Below are positions 36,482 through 45,521 of a stretch of 64,000 nucleotides of DNA, in pieces; within the stretch, counting starts at the first letter, position 1; the number at the start of each line of letters is the position of its first letter. Source of the DNA: AWTP1-13 sp963840075. GTDB lineage: Bacteria > Pseudomonadota > Alphaproteobacteria > Rhizobiales > Hyphomicrobiaceae. Under the pieces are notes generated by a model. That model searched no databases, had not been told where the DNA came from, and worked only from the letters and a program-made list of their open reading frames with translations. The stretch is from assembly GCA_963840075.1 (NCBI GenBank), contig CAWIXS010000031.1, positions 124,001-188,000 on the forward strand. Reading direction: 5' to 3'. The position numbers and the translations under genes are program-made.

Positions 36482-37284
36482 TGGCTGCATCGGCAAGCCC
36501 CGCGCTTGCGCCGGCGACGGTGGAGCTGCAGCCGGTCGTCGAAGTGCGATCGGTGTCGAAGGTCTACGGCGGCGGCGTGCAGGCGCTCGATGCGGTGAGC
36601 CTGGAGTTTCGCGAGGGGCAGCTCACCTCGCTCCTGGGCCCCTCCGGCTGCGGCAAGACCACGCTCCTCAAGATCATCGCCGGCCTCATTCCTGCGACCG
36701 GCGGCGAGGTCAGGATCAAGGGGCGCAGCGTGAGCGGGCCCGGCCCCGAGCGCTCGTTCGTGTTCCAGGACTTCGCGCTGCTGCCGTGGGCGACGGTGCT
36801 GCGCAACGCGGCCTTCGGCCTGGAGCTGCGCGGCGTGTCGCGCTCGCGGCGTGAGGCGATCGCCGCGGCGCAGATCGCCAAGGTCGGCCTCGCGGGCTTC
36901 GAGAGCAAGTATCCGCACGAGCTGTCGGGCGGCATGCGCCAGCGCGTAGGCCTGGCGCGCGCGCTCGCCGTCGAGGCCGAGATCATCCTGATGGACGAGC
37001 CGTTCTCCGCAGTCGACGAGCAGACCCGGCGCAAGTTCCAGGAGGACCTGCTGGAGCTGATCGCCAGGGAGCGCAGGACCTTCATCTTCGTCACGCACAG
37101 CATCGAGGAGGCCGTGTACGTCTCCGACCGCATCGCCCTGCTCACCCCCCGGCCGGGCCGCGTCTCCCAGGTCATCGACGTGGACGTCCCACGCGGCGCA
37201 GACCGCGACGCCATCCGCCGGCACCCCGTGTATCTCGACACGGTGGAGAGCATCTGGGGCGGGCTCAAGCAGTACGTGGAGTGA
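36481..37284 (+). CDS. ABC transporter ATP-binding protein (NitT/TauT type)
   Basis: A 267-residue ATPase. Walker A GPSGCGKTT, Q-loop FVFQDFALLPWATV, signature LSGGMRQRVGLARAL, Walker B IILMDEPFSAVDEQ and H-loop FVTHSIEEAVYV are all present. The pattern and the LLPW segment after the Q-loop fit SsuB/TauB-like subunits. It provides energy for the importer formed with the receptor at 34607 and the permeases on either side. A GTG directly before the ATG is an alternative start. Confidence 0.94.
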   Translation: MAASASPALAPATVELQPVVEVRSVSKVYGGGVQALDAVSLEFREGQLTSLLGPSGCGKTTLLKIIAGLIPATGGEVRIKGRSVSGPGPERSFVFQDFALLPWATVLRNAAFGLELRGVSRSRREAIAAAQIAKVGLAGFESKYPHELSGGMRQRVGLARALAVEAEIILMDEPFSAVDEQTRRKFQEDLLELIARERRTFIFVTHSIEEAVYVSDRIALLTPRPGRVSQVIDVDVPRGADRDAIRRHPVYLDTVESIWGGLKQYVE

Positions 37285-37291
37285 GGCGACG

Positions 37292-38047
37292 ATGCAGCTC
37301 TTCGGCAGACGGGTTCCGGCGTCCGCATCGCTCCTCGTCTGGGCGCTGGCCTGGGAGATCGTCGGGCAGGCAGGGCTGACGGCGCTGTTTCCGCCCCTGT
37401 CGAGCGTTATCGTCAAGCTCGCCGAGATCGTCGCCGTGCCGACGTTCTGGGACGCGCTCGCCCTCACGGCGCGTACCTACGTGATCGGTACCGCCATTGC
37501 CATTGGCGCCGGCACGCCGATCGGCCTCCTCATGGGCCGCTCGCAGATCGCCGACGGGCTCCTGCTGCCGTGGGTCAACACATTCACCAGCGCACCGCTG
37601 TCGGCGATGGTGCCGGTGATCATGGCGCTGTTCGGCTTCGGCGAGACGACCATCGTGCTCACCGTGATCCTGTTCGCGATCTGGATCGTCATCCTCGACG
37701 CCCGCGCAGGCGCCCGGTCGATCTCGCCCTCGCTGGTCGAGATGGCCGCTGCGTTCGGCGCATCGCGCTGGCAGGCCTTCTCCAAGGTCTACCTGTGGGC
37801 CGCGCTGCCCGAGATCCTGACCGGCATCCGGCTGGGCTTGATCCGCGCCGTCAAGGGCGTGATCATCGGGCAATTGCTGGTGTCGGTGGTGGGCTTCGGC
37901 CACATGTTCGAGATCTACTCGTCCAACTTCCTCATGGAGCACATGTGGGCTCTCCTGCTCGTGCTGTTCGCCCTGGCCTTCGTGATCGATGCGCTCCTCG
38001 CCTGGATCGAGCGCCGGATCGAGTACTTCGCCGCATCGCGGAGCTGA
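37292..38047 (+). CDS. ABC transporter permease (NitT/TauT type)
   Basis: A 251-residue permease with about six helices. The EAA loop is LVEMAAAFGASRWQAFSKVY followed by LWAALPEILTGIRLG. It starts seven bases after the ATPase stop, completing the receptor-permease-ATPase-permease cluster. It differs from the first permease in length and sequence, so the two probably pair in one transporter rather than being recent duplicates. The gene ends nine bases before the convergent luciferase-like gene. Confidence 0.92.
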   Translation: MQLFGRRVPASASLLVWALAWEIVGQAGLTALFPPLSSVIVKLAEIVAVPTFWDALALTARTYVIGTAIAIGAGTPIGLLMGRSQIADGLLLPWVNTFTSAPLSAMVPVIMALFGFGETTIVLTVILFAIWIVILDARAGARSISPSLVEMAAAFGASRWQAFSKVYLWAALPEILTGIRLGLIRAVKGVIIGQLLVSVVGFGHMFEIYSSNFLMEHMWALLLVLFALAFVIDALLAWIERRIEYFAASRS

Positions 38048-38055
38048 CGGCGGCT

Positions 38056-39066
38056 CTACGCCTCCGCCATCACGGGCATCACCTGCCTGGCGAAACGGCG
38101 CAGGCTCTCGATCGGTTGCTGCCCGCCGCTGTTCACCAGCACTTGGGCCACGCCCGCCACCCGCAACTCACCGAGCCGCGCAATGATCTCCTCCGCCGAG
38201 CCGAACAGCGCGTTCTCCTCCGTGCTGCCGGGTACGGTGTCGTACTGCAGGATATGCGAGCGCTTCGACGCATCGGCTCGTCGCGACAGATCGACCATGC
38301 GCCGGTGCACCGCGATCTGCCGGGCGAGCGCCGCCTCCCGGTCAGCCGCCCCCTTGGCCGCGTAGACATTGCGTGCCACCGCGACCATGAGCGGTGGAAC
38401 GCGCGCCCTTGCGCCCCGACCACCGAGCGATATAGAGCGCGATGCGCACCTCGATCTGCGCTGGCGACTGGAACTGGTCGAGCAGCAGGTTGCAGCCGAG
38501 CTCGGCAGCCTTGCGGATCGAGCCGGGGGTCCCGGCCGCCATCCGGAGCGGCGGGTGCGGGCGCTGCACCGGCTGCGGCTCCACCAGAACGTTGTCGAGG
38601 CGCCAGTAGGTGCCGTGGTGCGAGACGCGCTCGTTCGACGTGAAGGCACGCTTCAGCACGGCCAACGCCTCGTCGAAGCGCCCTTCCGCCTCCTCCATCG
38701 GCATGGCAAAGCCTGAGAACTCGGAGGCGGGGTACCCCTTGCCGATGCCAAGCTCGAGCCGGCCGTTGGAGACGACGTCGAGCGTCGCCGCCTGCTCGGC
38801 CAGCATCGCCGGATTGTGCCAGGCGAGCTCCATGACCGCGGTGCCCAGCCTCAGCCTTGTGGTACGCATCGCGATCGCAGTCAGCACCTGGAGCGGCGCC
38901 GAGATCTGGCCGACGCCGGTGAAATGGTGCTCGGTCAGGAAGGTCCCCCAGTGGCCGAGCGCCTCGGCCTCGACCATGATCTCGATGGAGCCAGCCAATC
39001 TCCGCGTACTGACATCGGCCGGCTCCCCACGGGTACCGCGGCACCACCGAACAAGCCAAATCGCAT
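38056..39066 (-). pseudogene. Luciferase-like (LLM) flavin monooxygenase gene, two compensating frameshifts
   Basis: About 335 residues when joined. ATG 39066 gives MRFGLFGGAAVPVGSRPMS. Near 39015 the conserved sequence moves to the next frame (LAGSIEIMVEAEALGHWGTF, EHHFTGVGQISAPLQVLTAI, GIGKGYPASEFSGFAMP, PHPPLRMAAGTPGSIRKAAE), and near 38405 it moves back (PPLMVAVARNVYAAKGAADR, ending RFARQVMPVMAEA). These blocks are classic LLM-class F420/FMN monooxygenase motifs. The two changes cancel out. The gene is either recently broken or affected by two indel errors. It is convergent with the importer cluster. Confidence 0.75.
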
Positions 39067-39094
39067 CTGGTCGTCCCATGCAGGGAGCAATAAG

Positions 39095-39180
39095 GCGATA
39101 GCCGCATTGCGCCGGTCTTTACGACGGGTGTTCGGCGCAATGCGCCTACGGCTTATTGCGCCCTACGCTGCTTGTTGCGC
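39095..39180. repeat. GCGCAAT/ATTGCGC repeat tract
   Basis: Alternating short units such as GCATTGCGCC, GGCGCAATGCGCC and TTATTGCGCCCTACG form several overlapping inverted pairs. A related tract is at 40252-40364. Both lie in gaps next to the MetE-like gene. Confidence 0.5.
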
Positions 39181-40215
39181 CTACGCCGCCTCCAGCTCGA
39201 GCCGGACGATGGCGGCGCCGTCGACCATGGCCTTCATCTTGGCGTAGGCCACCGCGCGCGGCAGGTACTTGAGGCCGCAGTCGGGCGCCACGACGATGCG
39301 TTGCGCGGGCACGTGCGGCAGCGCCCGCCGGATGCGCGCAGCCACCGTCTCCGGCGTCTCCACAGCCATGTCGGAGAGGTCGAGGACGCCGAGCAGGATG
39401 GTCTTGCCCGGCAGCTTCTCCAGCACGGCGCAGTCGAGCTTGGATTGCGCCGTCTCGATGGAGATCTGCTGCACCTTGGAGGCCGCGAGCTCGGGCAGGA
39501 AGGAGTAGCCCGACGGTCGCTGGTGGATGATGGCGGCATAGCCGAAGCAGATGTGCAGCGCGGTTGTGCCCGTGACGCCTTCGAGCGCACGGTCCAAGAC
39601 CTGGACGCCGAACTGCTTGGCCTTCTCGGGGCGCGCCTGCATGTAGGGCTCGTCCACCTGCACGACATCGGCGCCGGCGGCGAACAGGTCCTTGATCTCG
39701 GCGTTGACGGCGGCGGCGTAGTCAAAAGCGAGCGCCACCTCGTCCTTGTAGTAGTCGTCCTGGGCCTGCTGCGACATGGTGAAGGGGCCCGGCACCGTGA
39801 TCTTGATCGTGCGGGCGGTGTTGGCGCGCAGGAACTCCAGATCGCGCACCTCGACGGGATGCCGGCGCCTGACCGGCCCCACCACGCGGGGCACCGGGTT
39901 GGGATGGCCGCTGCGGTCGAGCGCGGTGCCGGGGTTGTCGATGTCGACGCCGTCGAGCGCCGTGGCGAAGCGGTTGGAGTAGCTCTCGCGCCGCATCTCG
40001 CCGTCGGTGACGATGTCGAGGCCGGCCCGCTCCTGGTCGCGGATGGCGATCAGCGTGGCGTCGTCCTGCGCCTCCTCCAGCCATTCAGGCGCCACACGCC
40101 ACAGCTCGCGCGCCCGCACGCGCGGTGGAAAGCGGCCGGCGAGCTTCTTGCGGTCGATCAGCCACTCGGGCTGGGCGTAGCTTCCAACGAGCGTCGTGGG
40201 CAGGATGGGCAGCAT
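39181..40215 (-). CDS. MetE C-terminal-like (cobalamin-independent methyltransferase) protein
   Basis: A 344-residue TIM-barrel protein equal to the C-terminal half of MetE. Zinc ligands His221 and Cys223 (LHICFG) and Cys313 (APDCGLKYL) are present, and QVDEPYM matches the homocysteine-side motif. Such short forms lack the N-terminal folate domain and act as methyltransferases with other donors or on other thiols, or take part in degradation pathways. It follows the oligopeptide-type transporter genes on the same strand, with the repeat tract in between. Start and length fit the stand-alone family. Confidence 0.88.
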   Translation of the reverse strand: MLPILPTTLVGSYAQPEWLIDRKKLAGRFPPRVRARELWRVAPEWLEEAQDDATLIAIRDQERAGLDIVTDGEMRRESYSNRFATALDGVDIDNPGTALDRSGHPNPVPRVVGPVRRRHPVEVRDLEFLRANTARTIKITVPGPFTMSQQAQDDYYKDEVALAFDYAAAVNAEIKDLFAAGADVVQVDEPYMQARPEKAKQFGVQVLDRALEGVTGTTALHICFGYAAIIHQRPSGYSFLPELAASKVQQISIETAQSKLDCAVLEKLPGKTILLGVLDLSDMAVETPETVAARIRRALPHVPAQRIVVAPDCGLKYLPRAVAYAKMKAMVDGAAIVRLELEAA

Positions 40216-40224
40216 GATCGGGCC

Positions 40225-40250
40225 TCAAACCTTCATCCTCGGATCGAGCG
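40225..40250 (-). pseudogene. Stranded 3' tail of a DppC-like permease
   Basis: On the minus strand this reads LDPRMKV and stop, a diverged copy of the last codons of the permease at 40365 (LDPKMKV). The 26 bases match 40365-40390 at 22 positions. The region between the copies (40252-40364) is filled with GCGCAAT-type repeats. It mirrors the duplicated thioesterase tail at 5875. Confidence 0.6.
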
Positions 40251-40251
40251 G

Positions 40252-40364
40252 TAGGGTGCAAGCCTGCGGAGCGGGATTGCACCGATGCACGCTCTCCACG
40301 GCCGACGCCGCCTGCGGAGAGGTCGGCTCGGCGCAATCGCGCTGACGCACGATTGCGCCCTGCG
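40252..40364. repeat. GCGCAAT/ATTGCGC repeat tract
   Basis: Units GGATTGCACC, GGCGCAATCGCG and CGATTGCGCCCTG lie between the two copies of the permease gene tail. They pair as inverted repeats and resemble the tract at 39095-39180. Confidence 0.5.
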
Positions 40365-41258
40365 TCAAACCTTCATCTTGGGGTCGAGCCAGTCGCGCAG
40401 GGAGTCACCGAACAGGTTGAAGCCGAACACCGCCAGCGAGATGGCGATGCCGGGGAAGACGGCGACCCACGGGGCGCTCTCGGCGTACTCCTGCGCGCCG
40501 CCGCGGAGCATCAGCCCCCAGGCCGGCACCGGCTCCTGCACGCCGAGGCCGAGGAACGACAGCGAGGCCTCGATCAGGATCGCCTGGCCGACCGCCGCAG
40601 TGATCATGATGAGGTAGGGCGCCATGACGTTGGGCACCATGTGGCGCAGCACGATGCGCGTGTGGCTGAAGCCGCAGGCGCGGGCGGCGTCGATGTAGGG
40701 CGTCTCGCGCACCGCGAGCGCGCTGGAGCGCACCACGCGCGCGCAGCGGGGGATGAACGGGATGGTGATGGCCAGGATCACGTTGAAGGTGCCGGTGCCG
40801 AAGATGGAGACCACGGCGAGCGCCAGGATGATCAGCGGGAAGGCCATCAGCACGTCCATGACGCGCTGGAAGAGCAGATCGAAGCGGCCGCCGAAGTAGG
40901 CGCTGGCCACCCCCAGGATGAGGCCGATGGTGGCGCCGACGAAGGCCGAGACGAAGCCCACCAGGAGGGCGGTGCGCGCGCCGTAGACGATGCGGGTGTA
41001 GAGGTCGCGACCGAACTGGTCGGTGCCGAGCCAATATTCAGCGCCGGGCGGCTCCAGCATGGCGCCGAAGTTGTTGCGGGTGGGATCGTAGACCGTCACC
41101 AGGTCGGCGGACGCCGCCATCAGGAGCATGACGATGACGACGAAGCCACCCACCGCGCCCAGCGGGTTCTGTCGGCAGAACTGCCACAGCACGGCCAGCC
41201 GCGACCGCCTGGGCGGCAGCTGCTCGACGCCAGATGCGGGCTGGGACATGGTTGCCAT
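40365..41258 (-). CDS. Oligopeptide-type ABC permease (DppC/OppC-like)
   Basis: A 297-residue permease. The N-terminus has FCRQNPLGAVGGFVVIVMLL, then YWLGTDQFGRDLYTRIVYGA (the DppC periplasmic signature), and the EAA loop YIDAARACGFSHTRIVLRHM followed by VPNVMAPYL. ATG 41258 is preceded by GAGGGG. It follows the DppB-like gene by 10 bases. These permeases form a heterodimer importing peptides, nickel or other small solutes. No DppD/DppF ATPase gene lies in the cluster. Confidence 0.93.
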   Translation of the reverse strand: MATMSQPASGVEQLPPRRSRLAVLWQFCRQNPLGAVGGFVVIVMLLMAASADLVTVYDPTRNNFGAMLEPPGAEYWLGTDQFGRDLYTRIVYGARTALLVGFVSAFVGATIGLILGVASAYFGGRFDLLFQRVMDVLMAFPLIILALAVVSIFGTGTFNVILAITIPFIPRCARVVRSSALAVRETPYIDAARACGFSHTRIVLRHMVPNVMAPYLIMITAAVGQAILIEASLSFLGLGVQEPVPAWGLMLRGGAQEYAESAPWVAVFPGIAISLAVFGFNLFGDSLRDWLDPKMKV

Positions 41259-41268
41259 GGAAGGCCCC

Positions 41269-42243
41269 TCAGCGGCTGTAGCGGATGCGCGGGTCGAGCC
41301 ACGCATAGACGATGTCGACCACCAGGTTGGTGAGGGCGAAGATGCCCACCACCAGCATCACCAGCGCCTGGGTCATGTTGAAGTCGTGGTTCTGCACCGA
41401 CTCGACGAACAGCTTGCCGAGCCCGTTCAGGTTGAACACCTGCTCGGTCACGACCAGACCGCCCATCAGGAACGCGAACTCGATGCCGATGATGGTGATG
41501 ACGGGGAGGAGCGCATTGCGCAGCGCGTGGCGGCGCACGATGAGCTGCCGGAACAGCCCCTTGGCGCGCGCCGTGCGCACGTAGTCCTCGCGCAGCACCT
41601 CGAGCATGGCGGAGCGCGTCATGCGGGTGGCCACCGCCGAGTAGCGGTAGCCGGTGGCGAGCGCCGGCCAGATCAGCATGCTCAGGTTGGTGAGCGGATC
41701 GATCCAGATCGGCACGTAGGTGATGGGCGGCATCCACGGGGTGCCGAACCACGCCTTGGAGGCGATCAGGATGCCGAGGATGATCAGGATGCCGAGCCAG
41801 AACGAGGGCATGGCGACGCCGGCGATCGAGAACGCACGCACGACGTAGTCGGCCCAGGTGTTGTGCTTGACCGCCGAGATGGTGCCGAGCGGGATGGCGA
41901 TCAGGATCGCCGTCAGGGTCGCCATGATGGCCACCTGCAGCGACAGCTGGAAGCGCAGGCCGACCTCCTCGACGATCGGCCGCCCGCTCCACATCGAGTT
42001 GCCGAAGTCGAAGGTGAGGAGACCCTTGAGGAAGGCCAGGAACTGCACGTACATCGGCTGGTCGGTGCCGATCTCGGCGCGGCAGGCCTGCAGGACCTGC
42101 GGGTCGATGCCGCCGCCACCGGTCGCCATGCGCAGCGTGCACACGTCGCCAGGGATGGCGCGCATCAGCAGAAAAACGAGAACCGCGGCGCCGAGCAGCG
42201 TCGGGATCATCAGCAGGATGCGCTTGACGATGTAGGCGAACAT
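41269..42243 (-). CDS. Oligopeptide-type ABC permease (DppB/OppB-like)
   Basis: A 324-residue permease starting MFAYIVKRILLMIPTLLGAA, the DppB opening, with the large periplasmic loop FLAFLKGLLTFDFGNSMWSG and the EAA loop LREDYVRTARAKGLFRQLIV followed by RRHALRNALLPV. Six helices are evident. It lies between the receptor gene and the DppC-like gene. A 120-base repeat region separates it from the receptor stop, which may lower or uncouple expression. Confidence 0.93.
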   Translation of the reverse strand: MFAYIVKRILLMIPTLLGAAVLVFLLMRAIPGDVCTLRMATGGGGIDPQVLQACRAEIGTDQPMYVQFLAFLKGLLTFDFGNSMWSGRPIVEEVGLRFQLSLQVAIMATLTAILIAIPLGTISAVKHNTWADYVVRAFSIAGVAMPSFWLGILIILGILIASKAWFGTPWMPPITYVPIWIDPLTNLSMLIWPALATGYRYSAVATRMTRSAMLEVLREDYVRTARAKGLFRQLIVRRHALRNALLPVITIIGIEFAFLMGGLVVTEQVFNLNGLGKLFVESVQNHDFNMTQALVMLVVGIFALTNLVVDIVYAWLDPRIRYSR

Positions 42244-42249
42244 GGCGTC

Positions 42250-42368
42250 CCGCCGGGCTGGCAGGTTGGGTCAACCCGGCGAGAGCCGGGGGCAGACCCA
42301 ACGCACCGATGGCATCTACCGAGTGTTGGGTTGCACCCCGACCTTCGCCGGGGCTCAACCCAACCTGC
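42250..42368. repeat. CCCAACGC/GTTGGG repeat pair
   Basis: Two units, one with GGTTGGGTCAACCCGGCGAG and CAGACCCAACGC, the other with TGTTGGGTTGCACCCCGACC and GCTCAACCCAACC, each form a hairpin around a CGCCGG/CCGGGG core. They lie between the receptor and permease genes of the oligopeptide-type importer. Similar units are at 9985 and 56046. Confidence 0.55.
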
Positions 42369-42371
42369 GTT

Positions 42372-43973
42372 TTACTTGTCGATCCAGACGACGGAGAGGT
42401 CCTGGTTCAAGTAGTGGCTGGGGGTGACCTTCCAGCCCTTCATGTACGAGCGGTGCGGGATGATCCGGTACCACCACAGCGTCAGGAAGTTGTTCGCCTG
42501 CTCGTCCAGGATCAGCTTCTCGTACTGCCGCATGAGCTTGCGCTGCTCGGCAACGTCGCCCGTCTGGTTCATGGCGTCGTGCAGCTTGATCAGGTCCTTG
42601 CCCTCGATCTTGCTGTACTGGTCGCCAGCATCCGGCCGGAACTTGGCCACGTCGGCGAGCGGATTGACGACCGACTGGCAGTTGAACTCCAGCCCGACGT
42701 CGAACGTGCCGGACTTCAAGCCCTCATAGAAGGGGCCGTCCGCCAGGACCTTCTGGTCCGCGTCGATGCCGACCTGCTTCCACTGGTCGAGCAGCCACGT
42801 GCCGACGATGGTATATGGCTGGTCTACGGCGCGGTTGAGGAGCGTGAACTTGAGGTCGGGGACGCCGGCCTCCTTCAAGAGCCGCTTGGCCTCGGCGCGC
42901 GACTTGTTGATGTCCGGCCAGAAGCCTGCGAGCTTCTCCAGCTCCTCCTTGGAGGCCGCCAGCGGGTGGCCGGGGAACGCGACGCCGCCCACCGCCTTGA
43001 CGATCGCGATCTTGGAGAGATCCTTGGCGCCCTGCCACCGGTCAACGGCCAGCGTGAGGGCCTTGCGCACGCGCACGTCGTCGAACGGCTTCTTCTTGTG
43101 GTTTGGGCTGAAGATCAAGGAGCAGTTCCAGTCGCTCTCCTGGATGGTGATGTCCTTGCCCAGCGCCTTGACGAGGTCGTCACGGCTCTTGGGCGGGATG
43201 CCCCGGAACTCGGCCGCCGCCTGGTCGCCACGGATCGCCTGGATGCGCAGGGTCTGCGTCTTGGCGATGATCGCCTGGAAGCCATCGAGATACGGTTTGC
43301 CGGGGTGATAGTAGTCCGGATTGCGCTTGCCCTTGATGAACGCGCCGGCCTGCCGCTCTTCGAACACGAACGGGCCGGAGCCCAGGACGTTCTTCTCGTA
43401 CCAGTGCTGGTCGGCATCGAGCTTCGCCTTGGAGTAGACGAAGTGGAAGGGGGTCGCCAGCGCGGGAATGAAGGCGCCCGACGGGTACTTGAGCTTGAAC
43501 ACCAGCGTCTCGTCGTCGGAGGCCTTCACGCTCTCGACCATGGTGAACTGGGCCTTGCGCGAGCTCAGCACGCCTGCAGGCGGGAAGATGATGCGCTGGA
43601 ACGTGGCCTCCACGTCCTTGGCGGTGAGCGCCGTGCCGTCGTGGAACTTCACGCCCTTGCGGATCTTGAAGCTGTAGGTCTTGCCGCCGTCCGCCGGCTC
43701 CGGCATCTCCGAGCACAAGTCGCACACGAAGTCGTTCTTGGCCGGGTCGTCGGGATTGACCCGGATGAGCACGCTGTAGAACGGCGCCAGCGGGTGGATC
43801 AGCGCGAAGGTGTTCTCCCGATGCCCGTCCATGGTGGGAAACTCGCCGGGCACGACGAACTTGAGGATGCCGCCCTTTTTCGGGGTCTGCGCCTCCGCGG
43901 CGGGCATCGCGAGGGGCGCTGCCAAGAGCCCCGCGAGCAACGGAAGCACAAGCCTCCAATGTCGGGTGTCCAT
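42372..43973 (-). CDS. ABC substrate-binding protein, family 5 (DppA-like)
   Basis: A 533-residue periplasmic receptor. The signal peptide MDTRHWRLVLPLLAGLLAAP ends near AEAQT, followed by KKGGILKFVVPGEFPTMDGH. Family 5 marks are YSFKIRKGVKFHDGTALTAK, VFKLKYPSGAFIPAL and VRVRKALTLAVDRW. Ligands in this family range from peptides to opines and nickel complexes. GGGAGGA precedes the ATG. It is the first gene of the minus-strand importer cluster, followed by two permeases and a MetE-like gene, which hints at a thiol- or methyl-containing ligand, though this is only suggestive. Confidence 0.93.
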   Translation of the reverse strand: MDTRHWRLVLPLLAGLLAAPLAMPAAEAQTPKKGGILKFVVPGEFPTMDGHRENTFALIHPLAPFYSVLIRVNPDDPAKNDFVCDLCSEMPEPADGGKTYSFKIRKGVKFHDGTALTAKDVEATFQRIIFPPAGVLSSRKAQFTMVESVKASDDETLVFKLKYPSGAFIPALATPFHFVYSKAKLDADQHWYEKNVLGSGPFVFEERQAGAFIKGKRNPDYYHPGKPYLDGFQAIIAKTQTLRIQAIRGDQAAAEFRGIPPKSRDDLVKALGKDITIQESDWNCSLIFSPNHKKKPFDDVRVRKALTLAVDRWQGAKDLSKIAIVKAVGGVAFPGHPLAASKEELEKLAGFWPDINKSRAEAKRLLKEAGVPDLKFTLLNRAVDQPYTIVGTWLLDQWKQVGIDADQKVLADGPFYEGLKSGTFDVGLEFNCQSVVNPLADVAKFRPDAGDQYSKIEGKDLIKLHDAMNQTGDVAEQRKLMRQYEKLILDEQANNFLTLWWYRIIPHRSYMKGWKVTPSHYLNQDLSVVWIDK

Positions 43974-44231
43974 TTCGGTCCTCCCTTTGGGCTGAGTAGG
44001 TTTGTTCTCGCGACAGCCCCCGTCGGCCATCGCCACCGCCGCAGCATTACCCAATTCTAGTTCCATTTCAAACGTGATCGCTCCGGGCCCGTTGCCAGCG
44101 CCGATCGTATCCCCCGAAGGAAGGCGGTGCGCGGGTGCACCGAGGGGGACTAGGATCGGGCGGTTGCCGGCCCGGCCTCGGCGCCGGCGGCGGGAAGCAT
44201 CCGACGTGACAGGGAATGGAGGTGTCGAGCC

Positions 44232-45521
44232 ATGCATCCGGGGACCAGGCTGCGGACGGCGTTGGGGGGCAGGGCTCTGATAGCGGCACCCGGCGTGTAT
44301 GATATGCTCTCTGCCAAAATCGCCGATGGAATGGGCTTCGAGGCGCTCTACATGACGGGCTACGGCGTGTCCGCCTCGCTCGGGCTGCCCGATGCCGGCC
44401 TCGTCAGCTACAGCGAGATGGTCGGGCGGGTGGCCCAGATCTGCCAGGGAACGACGACGCCCCTCGTCTGCGATGCCGACACCGGGTTCGGCGGGCTCGT
44501 CAACCTGGAGCGCACGGTCAAGGGCTACGAGGCGGCGGGCGCGGCGGCCATCCAAATCGAGGACCAGGTGTTTCCGAAACGGTGCGGGCATACCCCGGGC
44601 CGCCGCGTGGTGCCCATCGCCGACATGGTGCGCAAGATCGAGGTGGCCGCGGCCAGCCGCACCTCGCCCGATTTTCTCATTGTCGCCCGCACCGACGCGC
44701 GCACCAGCCTCGGCCTCGACGAGGCGCTGCGCCGCGGCGAGGCCTACGCCAAGGCGGGCGCCGACATCCTGTTCATCGAGAGCCCCGAGAGCGAGGAGGA
44801 GATGGCCCGCATCGGCCGGCATTTCGACGTGCCCTTGCTCGCCAACATGGCCGACGGCGGGCGCACGCCGATTCTGCCCAGAGCGCGGCTGGCGGACCTC
44901 GGCTACCGGATCGCCATCTTCCCCGTGACCGGCCTCCTTGCCGCCGTCAAAGCGCTCGAGCGGGTGTACGGCGCGCTCAAGGAGACGGGCTCGAGCGATA
45001 CGCTCGCCGCCGAGCTCTATCCCTTCGACCGGTTCTGCCGCCTGATCGGCTTCGAGCACATCTGGGAGTTCGAGAAACGCTGGCCCGAGACGTCTGATAC
45101 CACGCCGCACCCGTCATCCCGGAAGTTGAGGCACAGCCGAAACTATCCGGGACCTCCCCGAGCGAGCCGAACGCTGCTCCCAAGATCCCGGTTCGCAGCG
45201 CCGCTCGCGTCCCGCTCCCCGGACTTGCTCCTGGGTCCGACCGGGATGACGGGTGGCTATCCAGATTCGCCGGTCGTGAAGTCCGCCATCGTCGTCGTCG
45301 TCGCCCGCCGGCGGATTCGCCGGCAGACCAGTCGCCGCGCGTGTCGGGCTCGCGCCAGTCGCCCCCGAAGGGACCGGAGCTGCCGCCGCCGGGAACCGGG
45401 AATGGAAACGGCGAGGTCGGGTAGCCGAAGTCCGGCCGGCCGCGCGGGCCGCGGTTGCTGTAGCCGCCCCGCAGGACCTCCCACAGTATGCCGCCGGCCG
45501 CACCGGCCAGCACCTGCTTGA
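44232..45521 (+). CDS. Isocitrate lyase/PEP mutase family enzyme with read-through tail
   Basis: The first 290 residues form a complete PEP-mutase/isocitrate-lyase family enzyme: YMTGYGVSASLGLPD, Asp81 and Asp83 in CDADTGFGG (metal site), Glu110-Asp111, and the active loop FPKRCGH with Cys118. Such enzymes cleave carboxylic acids, for example oxaloacetate or 2-methylisocitrate. After FEKRWPETSD the frame enters a GTCAT repeat element and then runs antisense to the next gene for a 140-residue extension with no sign of being a domain. A TGA at 45095-45097 is one frame off, so the natural stop was probably lost there. Real length is likely about 288. Confidence 0.85.
   Translation: MHPGTRLRTALGGRALIAAPGVYDMLSAKIADGMGFEALYMTGYGVSASLGLPDAGLVSYSEMVGRVAQICQGTTTPLVCDADTGFGGLVNLERTVKGYEAAGAAAIQIEDQVFPKRCGHTPGRRVVPIADMVRKIEVAAASRTSPDFLIVARTDARTSLGLDEALRRGEAYAKAGADILFIESPESEEEMARIGRHFDVPLLANMADGGRTPILPRARLADLGYRIAIFPVTGLLAAVKALERVYGALKETGSSDTLAAELYPFDRFCRLIGFEHIWEFEKRWPETSDTTPHPSSRKLRHSRNYPGPPRASRTLLPRSRFAAPLASRSPDLLLGPTGMTGGYPDSPVVKSAIVVVVARRRIRRQTSRRACRARASRPRRDRSCRRREPGMETARSGSRSPAGRAGRGCCSRPAGPPTVCRRPHRPAPA
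45113..45250. repeat. Bounded inverted-repeat element (GTCAT family)
   Basis: A 138-bp element with left end GTCATCCCGG and right end CCGGGATGAC, perfect 10-bp inverted ends. It follows the PEP-mutase-like coding region and is read through by its open frame. Left-half sequence is shared with 26605-26668. Confidence 0.7.
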
